Below, one piece after another: positions 9,210 to 18,007 of a stretch of DNA of 64,000 bases (positions within the stretch are counted from its first letter, which is position 1; each line of letters starts with the position of its first letter). Below the pieces are notes generated by a model that was given only the letters and a program-made list of their open reading frames with translations, did not search any database and was not told the origin of the DNA. Where the stretch lies: NCBI RefSeq assembly GCF_000374805.1, contig NZ_KB895334.1, positions 1 through 64,000 on the forward strand, given 5' to 3'. The translations under genes and the position numbers were made by a program. Source of the DNA: Chitiniphilus shinanonensis DSM 23277 (lineage in GTDB: Bacteria > Pseudomonadota > Gammaproteobacteria > Burkholderiales > Chitinibacteraceae).

Positions 9210-9348
9210 AACACAGAGAGCACAGAGAACACGGAGGGTCACAGAGGAAAAACAGGTCAAACCGAGGATCACTCTTGCCGATCGCGATTTGCCTTGGGTT
9301 TTCTCCGTGTCGCTCTGTGTTATCTGTGCTCTCTGTGTTTCAAGATTT
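9201..9348. repeat. CACAGAGA-type dispersed inverted repeat, copy 3
   Basis: Left arm AAATCTTGAAACACAGAGAG, right arm CTCTGTGTTTCAAGATTT. It overlaps the last codons of glycerate kinase and supplies its TGA stop. Confidence 0.85.
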
Positions 9349-9370
9349 GGAAGTGTGGGTTCAAGGACCA

Positions 9371-9483
9371 AGAGCGGCTAACAAAACCCAGCGAAGCGGT
9401 CCTGGCAAGAAGCGCGAAACGCAGACAGTACGCGAGTACGGCAAGTGAGCGCGACGCAGCCAGGAGGGTTTTGTTAGCCGCTC
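9371..9483. repeat. 112-bp palindromic repeat, copy A
   Basis: The outer arms GAGCGGCTAACAAAACCC and GGGTTTTGTTAGCCGCTC are perfect inverted repeats. The interior holds GCGCGAAACGCAGACAGTAC and GTACGGCAAG. A second copy with a few changes is at 28239-28350. It abuts the proB stop codon and may act as its terminator. Confidence 0.85.
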
Positions 9484-10601
9484 TAAACCAGCACCAGGTT
9501 GTCGCGGTGAATCAGTTCGGCTTCGTCGACGTAGCCCAGCACCGCTTCGATCTGGCCGGTGGGCAGGCGTACGATGCGGCGGGCTTCGCTGGCGCCGTAG
9601 TTCACCAGTCCTCGGGCGATCTCGCGGCCGTCGGCATCGACGCAGCTGACCACCTCGCCGCGATGGAATTCGCCCTCGATCGCCACCACGCCGATCGGCA
9701 GCAGGCTGGAGCCGCGCTCGACCATGGCGCGGCGGGCGCCGTCGTCGACGGTGACCTTGCCGTGCAGTTGCAGGTGGTCGGCGATCCACTGCTTCTTGGC
9801 GGCCAGCGGCGTGGTCTGCGCGACCAGCTCGGTGCCGATGGCCTCGCCGCCGGCCAGCCGGGTCAGCACCTGCGGCTCGCGGCCGCAGGCGATCACGGTG
9901 GCGGCGCCGCTGCGCGCGGCGCGCTTGGCGGCGATCACCTTGGTGTACATGCCGCCGGTGCCCACACTGGAACCGGCACCGCCGGCCATCGCCTCCAGCT
10001 CCGTGGAGCCGGCCACCGCCTGCTGGATCAGCGTGGCGGCGGGGTCGCGGCGCGGGTCGGCCGTGTACAGGCCCTGCTGGTCGGTCAGGATCACCAGCAC
10101 GTCGCCTTCGATCAGGTTGGTCACCAGCGCGCCCAGGGTGTCGTTGTCGCCGAAGCGGATCTCGGCGGTGACCACGGTGTCGTTCTCGTTGATGATGGGG
10201 ATCACGCCCAGCGTCAGCAGCGTCAGCAAGGTGGAGCGGGCGTTGAGGTAGCGGGTGCGGTCGGACAGGTCCTCGTGCGTCAGCAGCACCTGCGCGGTCT
10301 TCAGGCCATGCTGGCGGAACGCGGTTTCGTAGGCCTGGCACAATCCCATCTGGCCGACTGCGGCGGCGGCCTGCTTCTCGTGCACCGCCTTGGGCTTCTC
10401 CTTCCAGCCCAGGCGCGCCACGCCCTCGGCCACCGCGCCGGACGACACCAGCACCACCGACTTGCCCAGGCGGGTCAGCTCGGCGATCTCGGCAGCCCAG
10501 CGGATCAGCGCCTGATGGTCCAGGCCGCGCCCTTCGTTGGTGACGAGGCTGGAGCCGACCTTGACGACGATGCGCTGTGCGGACTGGACGATACTGTTCA
10601 T
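9483..10601 (-). CDS. proB: glutamate 5-kinase
   Basis: A 372-residue ProB, first enzyme of proline synthesis, phosphorylating glutamate. The kinase domain covers roughly residues 1-260, with [17 protein letters not shown] at the start, [11 protein letters not shown] and the NENDTV substrate motif. A C-terminal PUA domain follows (from about residue 280), the full-length architecture of E. coli ProB. A ribosome site AAGGAA precedes the start. The stop codon is in contact with a 112-bp palindromic repeat. proB stands alone here, without obg or proA. Confidence 0.96.
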   Translation of the reverse strand: MNSIVQSAQRIVVKVGSSLVTNEGRGLDHQALIRWAAEIAELTRLGKSVVLVSSGAVAEGVARLGWKEKPKAVHEKQAAAAVGQMGLCQAYETAFRQHGLKTAQVLLTHEDLSDRTRYLNARSTLLTLLTLGVIPIINENDTVVTAEIRFGDNDTLGALVTNLIEGDVLVILTDQQGLYTADPRRDPAATLIQQAVAGSTELEAMAGGAGSSVGTGGMYTKVIAAKRAARSGAATVIACGREPQVLTRLAGGEAIGTELVAQTTPLAAKKQWIADHLQLHGKVTVDDGARRAMVERGSSLLPIGVVAIEGEFHRGEVVSCVDADGREIARGLVNYGASEARRIVRLPTGQIEAVLGYVDEAELIHRDNLVLV

Positions 10602-10693
10602 GATGGGTTCCTTGGCAAGTCGCCGATTATAGCCGCGCCATCCGCGTCGCCACAGCGCGCCGCAGCATCACCAACCCGGAGCCGTTCCCGACG

Positions 10694-11269
10694 ATGCGCT
10701 ACCTGAAGATCGCCCTGTTCCTGCTCTGCCTGGGCCCGCTGGCCTGGACCGCCTGGCATCTGCCGGCCGCGGTCAACCCGGTGGAATACCTCACCCACCA
10801 GACCGGGCTGTGGGCGCTGATCCTGCTGCTGATCACGCTGTCGATCACGCCGTTGCGCCGCATCACCGGCCGCAACGAACTGCTGCGGCTGCGGCGCATG
10901 CTGGGCCTGTTCGCCTTCTTTCATGCCTGCCTGCATTTCCTGGTCTGGCTGGGGCTGGACCATCTATTCGACCTGGCGGCGATGTGGCACGACGTGCTCA
11001 AGCGGCCGTTCATCACGGTGGGCTTCAGCGCCTTGGTGCTGATGATCCCGCTGGCCGCGACCTCGACCGACGCCATGATGCGGCGGTTGAAACGCAACTG
11101 GGCGCGGCTGCACCGGCTGGTCTACGCCGTGGCCGTACTCGCGGTGCTGCATTTCTGGTGGCTGGTGAAGCGCGACGTGACCGAGCCGGCGATCTACGGC
11201 GCGATCCTGGCCATACTGCTGGTCTGGAGAGTTGACGCGTGGCAACGCAGGCGCAAGGCGCTTGCCTAG
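10694..11269 (+). CDS. msrQ: MsrQ, heme-binding membrane subunit of methionine sulfoxide reductase
   Basis: A 191-residue polytopic membrane protein of the MsrQ/YedZ family, which passes electrons from the quinone pool to the periplasmic molybdopterin enzyme MsrP. Several transmembrane helices and conserved histidines are visible (FFHACLHFLVWLG, LHRLVYAVAVLAVLHFWW). No msrP lies next to it, although the two are usually paired; upstream is proB on the other strand and downstream an exporter gene. Confidence 0.88.
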   Translation: MRYLKIALFLLCLGPLAWTAWHLPAAVNPVEYLTHQTGLWALILLLITLSITPLRRITGRNELLRLRRMLGLFAFFHACLHFLVWLGLDHLFDLAAMWHDVLKRPFITVGFSALVLMIPLAATSTDAMMRRLKRNWARLHRLVYAVAVLAVLHFWWLVKRDVTEPAIYGAILAILLVWRVDAWQRRRKALA

Positions 11270-11278
11270 AATGACCGC

Positions 11279-12037
11279 ATGAAAACCGTGCGCGACCCCA
11301 CTCATCTGTGCCGCCTGGTGCTGTTCGCCGGCACGCTGGTCCATCAGTCCGGCGGCGACACGGCACGCACCGCCAACATCATGACCCGCACCGCGCGCGC
11401 GCTGGGCGCGGAGAACGTCCACACCGTGGTGTCGTCGCTCAACCTGGGCATCACCGTGGAACTCAACAGCCGCCAGCGCACGGTGTTCCACAAGGCGCCG
11501 CACATGGGCGTCAACTTCCGCACGCTGACCGGCGTCAGCCGCGCGGTCAACGCGCTGGAGGCGCGCCGCATCGGCCCCACCGCCTTCGAGACGCTGCTCG
11601 ACGACCTCGCCAGCCGCCCCCACTACTATCCCCGCTGGTTCACCGCCCTCACCGTAGGGCTGGCCTGTGGCGGCTTCGCCGCGCTGTTCGGCGGCGACCT
11701 GGCCGCCGTGCTGGCCACGCTGGTCGGCGCCGGCCTGGGCAGCTGGGTACGGTTGTGGATGACCTCGCGTCACTACAAGCCGTTCATCTTCGCCATCGCC
11801 AGCTCGACCGTCGCCACGCTGCTGGTCGGGCTGCTGGCCGCCTGGCTCTCCTACACGCCGGAGCCGGCGATCGCCGCGTCGGTGCTGTTCCTGATCCCCG
11901 GCGTGCCGCTGATCAACGCCATGGCCGACATGCTGTCGGGCAACTACCTGAACGGCGGCGTGCGCCTGACCATGAGCGCCGTCATCATCGCCGGCATCGG
12001 TGTCGGCGTCAGCCTTGCCCTGCGGGTGTTCCATTGA
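11279..12037 (+). CDS. YjjP-like half of a threonine/serine exporter (ThrE family)
   Basis: A 252-residue protein matching the N-terminal part of ThrE (DUF1212): a soluble region of about 110 residues starting LCRLVLFAGTLVHQSGGDTART, then about five hydrophobic segments. In E. coli the matching YjjP works with YjjB, linked to succinate export; in actinobacteria the fused ThrE exports threonine. The substrate here is unknown. The partner gene overlaps the stop codon. Confidence 0.85.
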   Translation: MKTVRDPTHLCRLVLFAGTLVHQSGGDTARTANIMTRTARALGAENVHTVVSSLNLGITVELNSRQRTVFHKAPHMGVNFRTLTGVSRAVNALEARRIGPTAFETLLDDLASRPHYYPRWFTALTVGLACGGFAALFGGDLAAVLATLVGAGLGSWVRLWMTSRHYKPFIFAIASSTVATLLVGLLAAWLSYTPEPAIAASVLFLIPGVPLINAMADMLSGNYLNGGVRLTMSAVIIAGIGVGVSLALRVFH

Positions 12038-12489
12038 GCGCGCTGAGCTGGTGGGCGGAACTGTGGGCGGCGCCGGCGGCGCTCGGCTTCGCCATCCTGT
12101 TCAACGTGCCGCCGCGCGCCCTGCTGCCGGCCTGTCTGCTGGCCATCGTGGGCCATGTGGCGCGGCGGCTGATGGTGGTGGCCGGCAGCGACATGGTGCT
12201 CGCCACGCTGGTGGCCGCCTTGCTGATCGGCGTCGCCGCCGGCTGGTGGGGACGCCGCACCCGCCAGGCGTCGGAGATCTTCAGCATCAGCGCGGCCATT
12301 CCATTGGTACCCGGGGTATCGATGTACAAGGCGGCGCAGGCGCTGCTGGGCATCGCCGGCGTGGAGACCAGTGTCGGCGGCGAAGCCTTCCTGCTGGATG
12401 CCGGCGTCTACGCGGTGAAGGCGGTGATGATCATGCTGGCGCTGGCCATTGGCATCGCCGCGCCGATGCTGCTCTGGCCGCGGCGCTAG
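12034..12489 (+). CDS. YjjB-like half of a threonine/serine exporter (ThrE family)
   Basis: A 151-residue four-helix membrane protein (DUF3815/YjjB), the second half of a split ThrE transporter. The conserved IPLVPGVSMYKAAQALLG motif is near residue 90. The start is a TTG within TTGA that overlaps the yjjP-like stop by four bases; no ATG fits, and the overlap implies translational coupling and a stoichiometric two-subunit exporter. Confidence 0.85.
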   Translation: MSALSWWAELWAAPAALGFAILFNVPPRALLPACLLAIVGHVARRLMVVAGSDMVLATLVAALLIGVAAGWWGRRTRQASEIFSISAAIPLVPGVSMYKAAQALLGIAGVETSVGGEAFLLDAGVYAVKAVMIMLALAIGIAAPMLLWPRR

Positions 12490-12553
12490 GCAACACGCCA
12501 CTCCCCTTCCCGAACACGGTTGCCAACCGGCAGCGAGGGCCTGCCGCGCACTT

Positions 12554-12567
12554 TTGATTCAGATCAA
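12554..12567. promoter_or_regulatory. FNR/ANR-type box upstream of nrdD
   Basis: TTGATTCAGATCAA is a perfect match to the FNR consensus TTGAT-N4-ATCAA. It lies about 100 bp before the nrdD start, so anaerobic activation of the class III ribonucleotide reductase locus is the likely role. Confidence 0.8.
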
Positions 12568-12612
12568 AGCGCCGCCCTTTGCCGTCGCCGGCCCCTCCCA
12601 ACCGCCCTTAAT

Positions 12613-12628
12613 CCACAATATATTGTGT
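12613..12628. promoter_or_regulatory. NrdR box
   Basis: CCACAATATATTGTGT matches the NrdR box consensus (acaCAATATATTGTgt). NrdR represses ribonucleotide reductase genes when dATP is high. A second box, normally about three helical turns away, is at best degenerate (around 12646-12660). Confidence 0.7.
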
Positions 12629-12666
12629 TGGTCACTCAAACCGATACAAGATATTGAGGATTGTCG

Positions 12667-14664
12667 ATGAGCTCTCTCCCCCAGTACGTCGAAAAGCGCG
12701 ATGGCCGCATCGTGCCGTTCGATGGCACCAAGATCGCCGATGCGCTGCTGCGCGCCGGCACCGTCACCGGTGAATTCGACGCCGCCAAGGCCGACGAACT
12801 GGCCACGGCCGCGATCGCGCTGTTGCCGACGGGGCGCACCCCGCACATCGAATCGATCCAGGACGCGGTCGAAGGCACGCTGCTCAAGGCCGGCTTCCTG
12901 GCCACCGCCCGCGCCTACATCGCCTACCGCGAAGCGCACCGCCGGCTGCGCCAGGACACCCGCACCGTGGTGGACGTGGCGTCGAGCATCAACGAATACC
13001 TGGAACAGAGCGACTGGCGGGTGAACGCCAACGCCAACCAGGGCTTCAGCCTGGGCGGCCTGATCCTCAACACCGCCGGCAAGGTGGTCGCCAACTACTG
13101 GCTGAACCACGTCTACCCGCCCGAGGTCGGCGAAGCGCACCGCAGCGGCGCCATCCATATCCACGACCTGGACATGCTGTCCGGCTACTGCGCCGGCTGG
13201 TCACTGCGCCGGCTGCTGCACGAAGGCTTCAACGGCGTGCCCGGCAAGGTGGAGGCCCGCCCGCCCAAGCACTTCTCGGCGGCGATCGGCCAGATCGTCA
13301 ACTTCCTCGGCACCTTGCAGAACGAATGGGCCGGCGCGCAGGCGTTCAGCTCGTTCGATACCTACATGGCGCCGTTCGTGCGCGTGGACAACCTGTCGTA
13401 CTCGCAGGTGAAGCAGTACGTGCAGGAGCTGATCTACAACCTGAACGTGCCCAGCCGCTGGGGCACGCAGACGCCGTTCACCAACCTCACCTTCGACTGG
13501 ATCTGCCCGGAAGACCTGCGCGAACAGGTGCCCTACGTGGGCGGCAAGGAGATGCCGTTCCAGTACGGCGACCTGCAGGCCGAGATGGACATGATCAACC
13601 GCGCCTACATCGAAGTGATGATGGAAGGCGATGCGCTGGGCCGGGTGTTCACCTTCCCCATCCCCACCTACAACATCACCCGCGATTTCGCGTGGGAGCA
13701 CCCCAACACCGAGCTGCTGTTCGAGATGACCGCCAAGTACGGTCTGCCGTACTTCCAGAACTTCCTGAACTCCGACCTGGAACCGCACATGGTCCGGTCG
13801 ATGTGCTGCCGCCTGCAACTGGACCTGCGCGAGCTGCTCAAGCGCGGCAACGGCCTGTTCGGCAGCGCCGAGCAGACCGGCAGCCTGGGCGTGGTCACCC
13901 TCAACTGCGCACGCATCGGCCACGAGTTCAAGGGCGACGAGGCCGGCCTGCTGCACCGGGTGGACCACCTGCTGGAGCTGGCCAAGCAATCGCTGGAGCT
14001 GAAGCGCAAGGTGATCCAGCGCCTGATCGACGCCGGGCTGTACCCGTACACCAAGCGCTACCTGGGCACGCTGCGCAACCACTTCAGCACCGTCGGCGTG
14101 AACGGCGTCAACGAGATGGTGCGCAACTTCACCGGCGACCACGACGACATCACCACCGTGGAAGGCCACGCGCTGGCGGTGCGCCTGATGGACCACGTGC
14201 GCATGCGCATCGTGCAGTTCCAGGAGGAAACGGGCCACCTGTACAACCTGGAAGCCACCCCCGCCGAAGGCACCACCTACCGCTTCGCCAAGGAAGACCG
14301 CAAGCGCTACCCGGACATCCTGCAGGCCGGCACCGTCAACCAGCCGTACTACACCAACTCGACGCAACTGCCGGTGGGCTTCACCGACGATCCGTTCGAG
14401 GCGCTGACGCGGCAGGAGGAACTGCAACGCAAGTACACCGGCGGCACGGTATTGCACCTGTACATGAACGAAGCGGTATCGTCGTCCGAAGCCTGCCGCC
14501 GACTGGTACGCCGCGCGCTGGAGCACTACCGCCTGCCCTACATCACCGTGACGCCCACCTTCTCGGTCTGCCCCAAGCACGGCTACCTGAGCGGGCATCA
14601 CGAATTCTGCCCCAAGTGCGACGCCGAGCTGCTGGCGCGCCAGAACCGCTGCGCGTGCCCGTGA
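12667..14664 (+). CDS. nrdD: anaerobic (class III) ribonucleotide reductase, large part without glycyl-radical domain
   Basis: A 665-residue NrdD that makes deoxynucleotides without oxygen. An N-terminal ATP-cone (YVEKRDGRIVPFDGTKIADAL, roughly residues 5-95) and the reductase barrel (NQGFSLGGLILNTAGKVVANY and following) are clear. The C-terminus has the cysteine pairs of the zinc site (FSVCPKHGY, HEFCPKCDAELL) and then stops at CACP, before the glycyl-radical loop. That loop is encoded separately at 14765. The start ATG follows GAGGA by six bases; an in-frame TTG two codons earlier is less likely. Upstream lie FNR and NrdR boxes. Confidence 0.93.
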   Translation: MSSLPQYVEKRDGRIVPFDGTKIADALLRAGTVTGEFDAAKADELATAAIALLPTGRTPHIESIQDAVEGTLLKAGFLATARAYIAYREAHRRLRQDTRTVVDVASSINEYLEQSDWRVNANANQGFSLGGLILNTAGKVVANYWLNHVYPPEVGEAHRSGAIHIHDLDMLSGYCAGWSLRRLLHEGFNGVPGKVEARPPKHFSAAIGQIVNFLGTLQNEWAGAQAFSSFDTYMAPFVRVDNLSYSQVKQYVQELIYNLNVPSRWGTQTPFTNLTFDWICPEDLREQVPYVGGKEMPFQYGDLQAEMDMINRAYIEVMMEGDALGRVFTFPIPTYNITRDFAWEHPNTELLFEMTAKYGLPYFQNFLNSDLEPHMVRSMCCRLQLDLRELLKRGNGLFGSAEQTGSLGVVTLNCARIGHEFKGDEAGLLHRVDHLLELAKQSLELKRKVIQRLIDAGLYPYTKRYLGTLRNHFSTVGVNGVNEMVRNFTGDHDDITTVEGHALAVRLMDHVRMRIVQFQEETGHLYNLEATPAEGTTYRFAKEDRKRYPDILQAGTVNQPYYTNSTQLPVGFTDDPFEALTRQEELQRKYTGGTVLHLYMNEAVSSSEACRRLVRRALEHYRLPYITVTPTFSVCPKHGYLSGHHEFCPKCDAELLARQNRCACP

Positions 14665-14704
14665 GCACGTTCGCCGAACACGCAAGTCAAAGTTGGTGAG
14701 CCTT

Positions 14705-14744
14705 GCGGGGCGAGCGGACACCTTGCCCGCCCCGCTTCTTTTTT
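14705..14744 (+). terminator. terminator or attenuator between nrdD and the radical-domain gene
   Basis: A GC stem, GCGGGGCG paired with CGCCCCGC, is followed at once by TTCTTTTTT. It lies between two genes whose products should work together, so partial read-through or a separate promoter is needed for the downstream genes. Confidence 0.65.
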
Positions 14745-14764
14745 CGAGAACCAGGAGCAACGTC

Positions 14765-14944
14765 ATGACCGATCTGTCGCAACAACAGTACCTGCAACCG
14801 CAAGCCGCCAGCGCGCTCAAGGACGAGGACCGTACCCGCTGCGAAGTCTGGACCCGCGTGATGGGCTACCACCGCCCGGTCTCGGCGTTCAACGTCGGCA
14901 AGCGCGGCGAATTCGCCGACCGCAAGTTCTTCAAGGAACAGTAA
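14765..14944 (+). CDS. separate glycyl-radical domain of class III ribonucleotide reductase
   Basis: A 59-residue protein ending RVMGYHRPVSAFNVGKRGEF and then ADRKFFKEQ, which is the glycyl-radical C-terminus of NrdD; the radical glycine is in VMGYHRPV. An N-terminal segment of about 25 residues (MTDLSQQQYLQPQAASALKD) is additional. It has its own ribosome site (AGGAGC, eight bases before ATG), so it is a genuine gene rather than a frameshift remnant. It lies between nrdD and nrdG, the activase that would place the radical on it. This implies a two-polypeptide reductase. Confidence 0.85.
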   Translation: MTDLSQQQYLQPQAASALKDEDRTRCEVWTRVMGYHRPVSAFNVGKRGEFADRKFFKEQ

Positions 14945-14967
14945 GCACCTCCATGCGGGAAGCACCG

Positions 14968-15687
14968 ATGCACGACGCGCACCAGGACCGGCCACGCACG
15001 CCCAAGCTGGGTGGCTTCGTTCCGTTCTCCAGCTGCGACTATCCCGGCCACCTGGCGTGCGTGGTCTTCACCGCCGGCTGCCCGTGGCGCTGCCGCTACT
15101 GCCACAACCCGCACCTGCAAAAGCGCGAACACCAGCCCGGCCTGCCGTCGTGGGACGACATCCTGGCATGGCTGCCGCTGCGCGAGGGCCTGCTCGACGG
15201 GTTGGTGTTCTGCGGTGGCGAGCCGCTGGCGGAGCCGCTGCTGCCGCGCATGGCAGCGCAGGTGAAGGCGCTGGGCTTCAAGGTGGGCCTGCATACCGGC
15301 GGCGCCTATCCCGACCGCCTGCAAGCGTGCCTGCCCTACGTGGACTGGGTGGGCTTCGACGTGAAGCACCAGTTCGACCTCTACCCGGGCGTCACCCTGA
15401 TCCGCAACAGCGGCGACCCGGCGCGGCGCGCGCTGGCGATGGTGCAGGCCAGCGGCGTGCCATTCGAGTGCCGCACCACCACCCACCCCGGCCTGCATAG
15501 CCCGGAGCAACTGCGGCGGCTGGCCGACCAGTTGGCCGGCTACGGCGTGCGCGACTTCGCCTTGCAGTTGTTCCGCAGCGACGGTTGCCACGACGACGCG
15601 CTGTTGAAGCAACCGGCCCTGCCGCCGGACGCCGCCACCCTCGCCCACCTGGAAAACGCCTTCGAACGCTTCACCCTGCGCGGTTGA
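14968..15687 (+). CDS. nrdG: anaerobic ribonucleotide reductase activating protein (radical SAM)
   Basis: A radical SAM activase that generates the glycyl radical on the reductase. The [4Fe-4S] cysteine motif CPWRCRYC is near residue 40, followed by VFCGGEPL. The start at 14968 is preferred because GGGAAG lies at a good distance upstream; an ATG 15 bases earlier would add MREAP. The best-matching family is the NrdG/PflA-like 'activating protein' of about 230-240 residues. It begins 23 bp after the radical-domain gene. Confidence 0.9.
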   Translation: MHDAHQDRPRTPKLGGFVPFSSCDYPGHLACVVFTAGCPWRCRYCHNPHLQKREHQPGLPSWDDILAWLPLREGLLDGLVFCGGEPLAEPLLPRMAAQVKALGFKVGLHTGGAYPDRLQACLPYVDWVGFDVKHQFDLYPGVTLIRNSGDPARRALAMVQASGVPFECRTTTHPGLHSPEQLRRLADQLAGYGVRDFALQLFRSDGCHDDALLKQPALPPDAATLAHLENAFERFTLRG

Positions 15688-15712
15688 GGGGAGCAGGGAA
15701 AAAGGCAAATTC

Positions 15713-15845
15713 AAATCTTGAAACACAGAGAGCACGGAGAACACAGAGTCCCACAGAGAAGACCAAGACCGCCTCAGGAATGATTTTGGCGTTGGGTTTC
15801 TCCCGTTTTTCTCTGTGTTCTCCGTGTCCTCTGTGTTTCAAGATG
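15713..15845. repeat. CACAGAGA-type dispersed inverted repeat, copy 4
   Basis: Left arm AAATCTTGAAACACAGAGAG, right arm CTCTGTGTTTCAAGAT. It lies between the convergent nrdG and SulP genes and takes up nearly the whole gap. Confidence 0.85.
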
Positions 15846-15866
15846 TGGGGTTTCAACGCCGCCCTC

Positions 15867-17558
15867 TCATCGTCCCGCCATCTTGGCGTTGAAGTCGCGC
15901 CGCGCCGCCTGCAAGGTGGAGTAGTGGCGCTCGTCCGGGGTCTTGCCGCGCTCGCGGAACCAGTTCAGCCATTCCTCGCGCCGCCCGGCGAACGCCAGGG
16001 TCACGCCGCGCTCGGCCAGTTCGGCGTTGAGTTCGCGCAGCATCGCCAGCGCGGTCAGGTCGAACTGGGTGATCGGCAATGAATCGATCACCAGCCAGTA
16101 CACCGGCGTCTCGGCGGTATCGATCAGCGCCAGCACCCGCTGCTTGAAGTAGCCGGCGTTGAAGAAGGTCAACGGCGATTCGAAGCGGTACACCATCATC
16201 CCCGGGATCGCCTTGGCGCCGGGGTGGATCGCCAGGTCGTGGAAGCTGTCGCGGTCGGGATAGACACCGAGCAGGCTTTCCTTCGGTCGCGCCACCCGCA
16301 TCAGGAAGCGCAGCACCGCCACCGTCACCGCCAGCCCCACGCCGGGCATCACTCCGACGAAGGCCACGCCCACGGTGGTGCCCAGCGCCAGCAGGAACTC
16401 GCCGCGGCTGTAGCGCCGCAACGACCAGAGTCCGCGCCAATCCACCAGCTTGAGCGCCGCCACGATCAGCACCACGCCCAGCGCCGCCTGCGGCACGTAG
16501 GCCAGCGGCCCGGTCAGCGCCAGCATCACCAGCGCGATGGCGAGCGCGGCCACCACGCTGACCATCTGCGTCTGGCCGCCGTTGGCGTCGTTCACGGCGG
16601 TGCGCGAATCGGCGCCGCTGATGACGAAGCCCTGCGACAGCGCGGCGGCGATGTTGGCCGTGCCCAGCGCGCGGAATTCGCGGTCGGCATCGACGTCGTA
16701 GCGGTTCTTGGCGGCAAAGCTGCGCGCCGTCAGCATGGCGCTGTTGAAGCTCACCAGCGCCAGCGCCGCCGCCGCCCCCAGCAACTGGCCCAGGTGACCC
16801 AGCGGCAGCGATGGCCAATGCAATCGCGGCAGGCCGGCCGGCACATCGCCGATCACCGCCACGCCCCGCGCCTCCAGCCCCAGCAACCCCACCGCCAGGC
16901 CGCAGCCCACCATCGCCGCCAGCGCGCCGGGCAGGCGCGGCAGCCAGCGCCCGCACGCCCACAGCAGCGCCAGTGCCGCCGCCGACACCAGCAGCACCGG
17001 CCAGTGGGTCTGCAACACCTTGGCCGGCAGTTCGCCCAGCCGCTCCAGCAGGTTGGCGTGTTGGTACTGGAAACCGAACACCTTGCCCAGCTGGCCGACC
17101 ACGATGCTGATCGCCACGCCGTTGAGAAAGCCCAGCAGGATGGGCCGCGACAGCAGGTCGGCCAGAAAGCCCAGCCGCAGCCGGCTGGCGATCAGGCAGA
17201 TCACGCCGGTGAGGAAGGCCAGCGTCACCGACAGCGAGATATAGAGCTCGGCGTCGCCGTGGGCGATCGGCACCAGCGTGGCGGCCACCATGGCGCAGGT
17301 GGCCGCGTCCGGCCCGACGATCAACTGGCGCGAGGTGCCGAACAGCGCATAGATCATCATCGGCAGCACGCTGGCATACAGTCCGGCCACCGGGCTCATC
17401 CCGGCCAGCTCTGCGTAGGCGACGCCGACCGGCAGCGCCACCGCCGCCACCGACAGCCCGGCACGCACGTCGGCGCGCAACCATTCCCGCCGGTAGTGCA
17501 GCAGGTTATCGAGGCCGGGCATCCAGGCATTGAGCAGGGCAAGGATCTTGTTCTTCAT
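15867..17558 (-). CDS. SulP family anion transporter with STAS domain
   Basis: A 563-residue SulP permease (sulfate, bicarbonate or another anion). The transmembrane domain takes up about the first 410 residues, with the family motif VGVAYAELAGMSPVAGLYAS near residue 45, and a C-terminal STAS domain follows (PGMMVYRFESPLTFFNAGYF and later). The exact anion cannot be assigned. The start MKNKILALLN is preferred over an in-frame start 42 bases upstream, which would add a non-conserved arginine/cysteine-containing stretch. Confidence 0.92.
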   Translation of the reverse strand: MKNKILALLNAWMPGLDNLLHYRREWLRADVRAGLSVAAVALPVGVAYAELAGMSPVAGLYASVLPMMIYALFGTSRQLIVGPDAATCAMVAATLVPIAHGDAELYISLSVTLAFLTGVICLIASRLRLGFLADLLSRPILLGFLNGVAISIVVGQLGKVFGFQYQHANLLERLGELPAKVLQTHWPVLLVSAAALALLWACGRWLPRLPGALAAMVGCGLAVGLLGLEARGVAVIGDVPAGLPRLHWPSLPLGHLGQLLGAAAALALVSFNSAMLTARSFAAKNRYDVDADREFRALGTANIAAALSQGFVISGADSRTAVNDANGGQTQMVSVVAALAIALVMLALTGPLAYVPQAALGVVLIVAALKLVDWRGLWSLRRYSRGEFLLALGTTVGVAFVGVMPGVGLAVTVAVLRFLMRVARPKESLLGVYPDRDSFHDLAIHPGAKAIPGMMVYRFESPLTFFNAGYFKQRVLALIDTAETPVYWLVIDSLPITQFDLTALAMLRELNAELAERGVTLAFAGRREEWLNWFRERGKTPDERHYSTLQAARRDFNAKMAGR

Positions 17559-17679
17559 CGTCGCAGCATAACCGGCGCATCGACGGCCGGAGAAGGCCAA
17601 TGCTTCTCAGCACCGGCCGCGTGGCGGTCGCGCCACGCAGCGACCTCATCCGTGTTCATGCCAACGGTCTACAACACGC

Positions 17680-17694
17680 ATAGCGCCGCGCTAT
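17680..17694. promoter_or_regulatory. possible OxyR half-site in the SulP-catalase gap
   Basis: ATAG-N7-CTAT is the spacing of one OxyR half-site and lies in the 449-bp gap (17559-18007) between divergent SulP and catalase genes. A second half-site at the right phase is poor, and the site is about 310 bp from the catalase start, so this is tentative. Nothing else in the gap looks coding. Confidence 0.3.
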
Positions 17695-18007
17695 CGCCCC
17701 CAATAACAGATTCAATTTCCTTTCTGGATGGGGTGGGTCCAACAATCAGTGAAGCTTGTTGCAAAGCAACGTCGCCTTGCGAACAACCGTGTTTATATCG
17801 GTTACAACCATTGGATTTCGCGTTGGGCTTGCGCCCGTCCGCCGCGCGTCCGGGTTCCGGCTCACGCCGACACATCGCCTTCGCGGGTGATCCGGATGCA
17901 CGCGCGCACCGATGCAGTATCCGGCACGCATGGTACCGGCGCGGTACGGAGCGGACAGGTCTTTCGGCTCGTTTCAATCGGCAGTGTCTTTCCCAGGAGA
18001 AACCACA

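Noticed and set aside
13201-14820. A 539-codon minus-strand frame opposite nrdD
   Set aside because: Low-complexity Val/Gln/His-rich product caused by codon bias of nrdD.
15853-17484. A 543-codon frame shifted against the SulP gene
   Set aside because: Arg/Gly/Ala-rich out-of-frame product; the SulP frame has the family motifs and the STAS domain.
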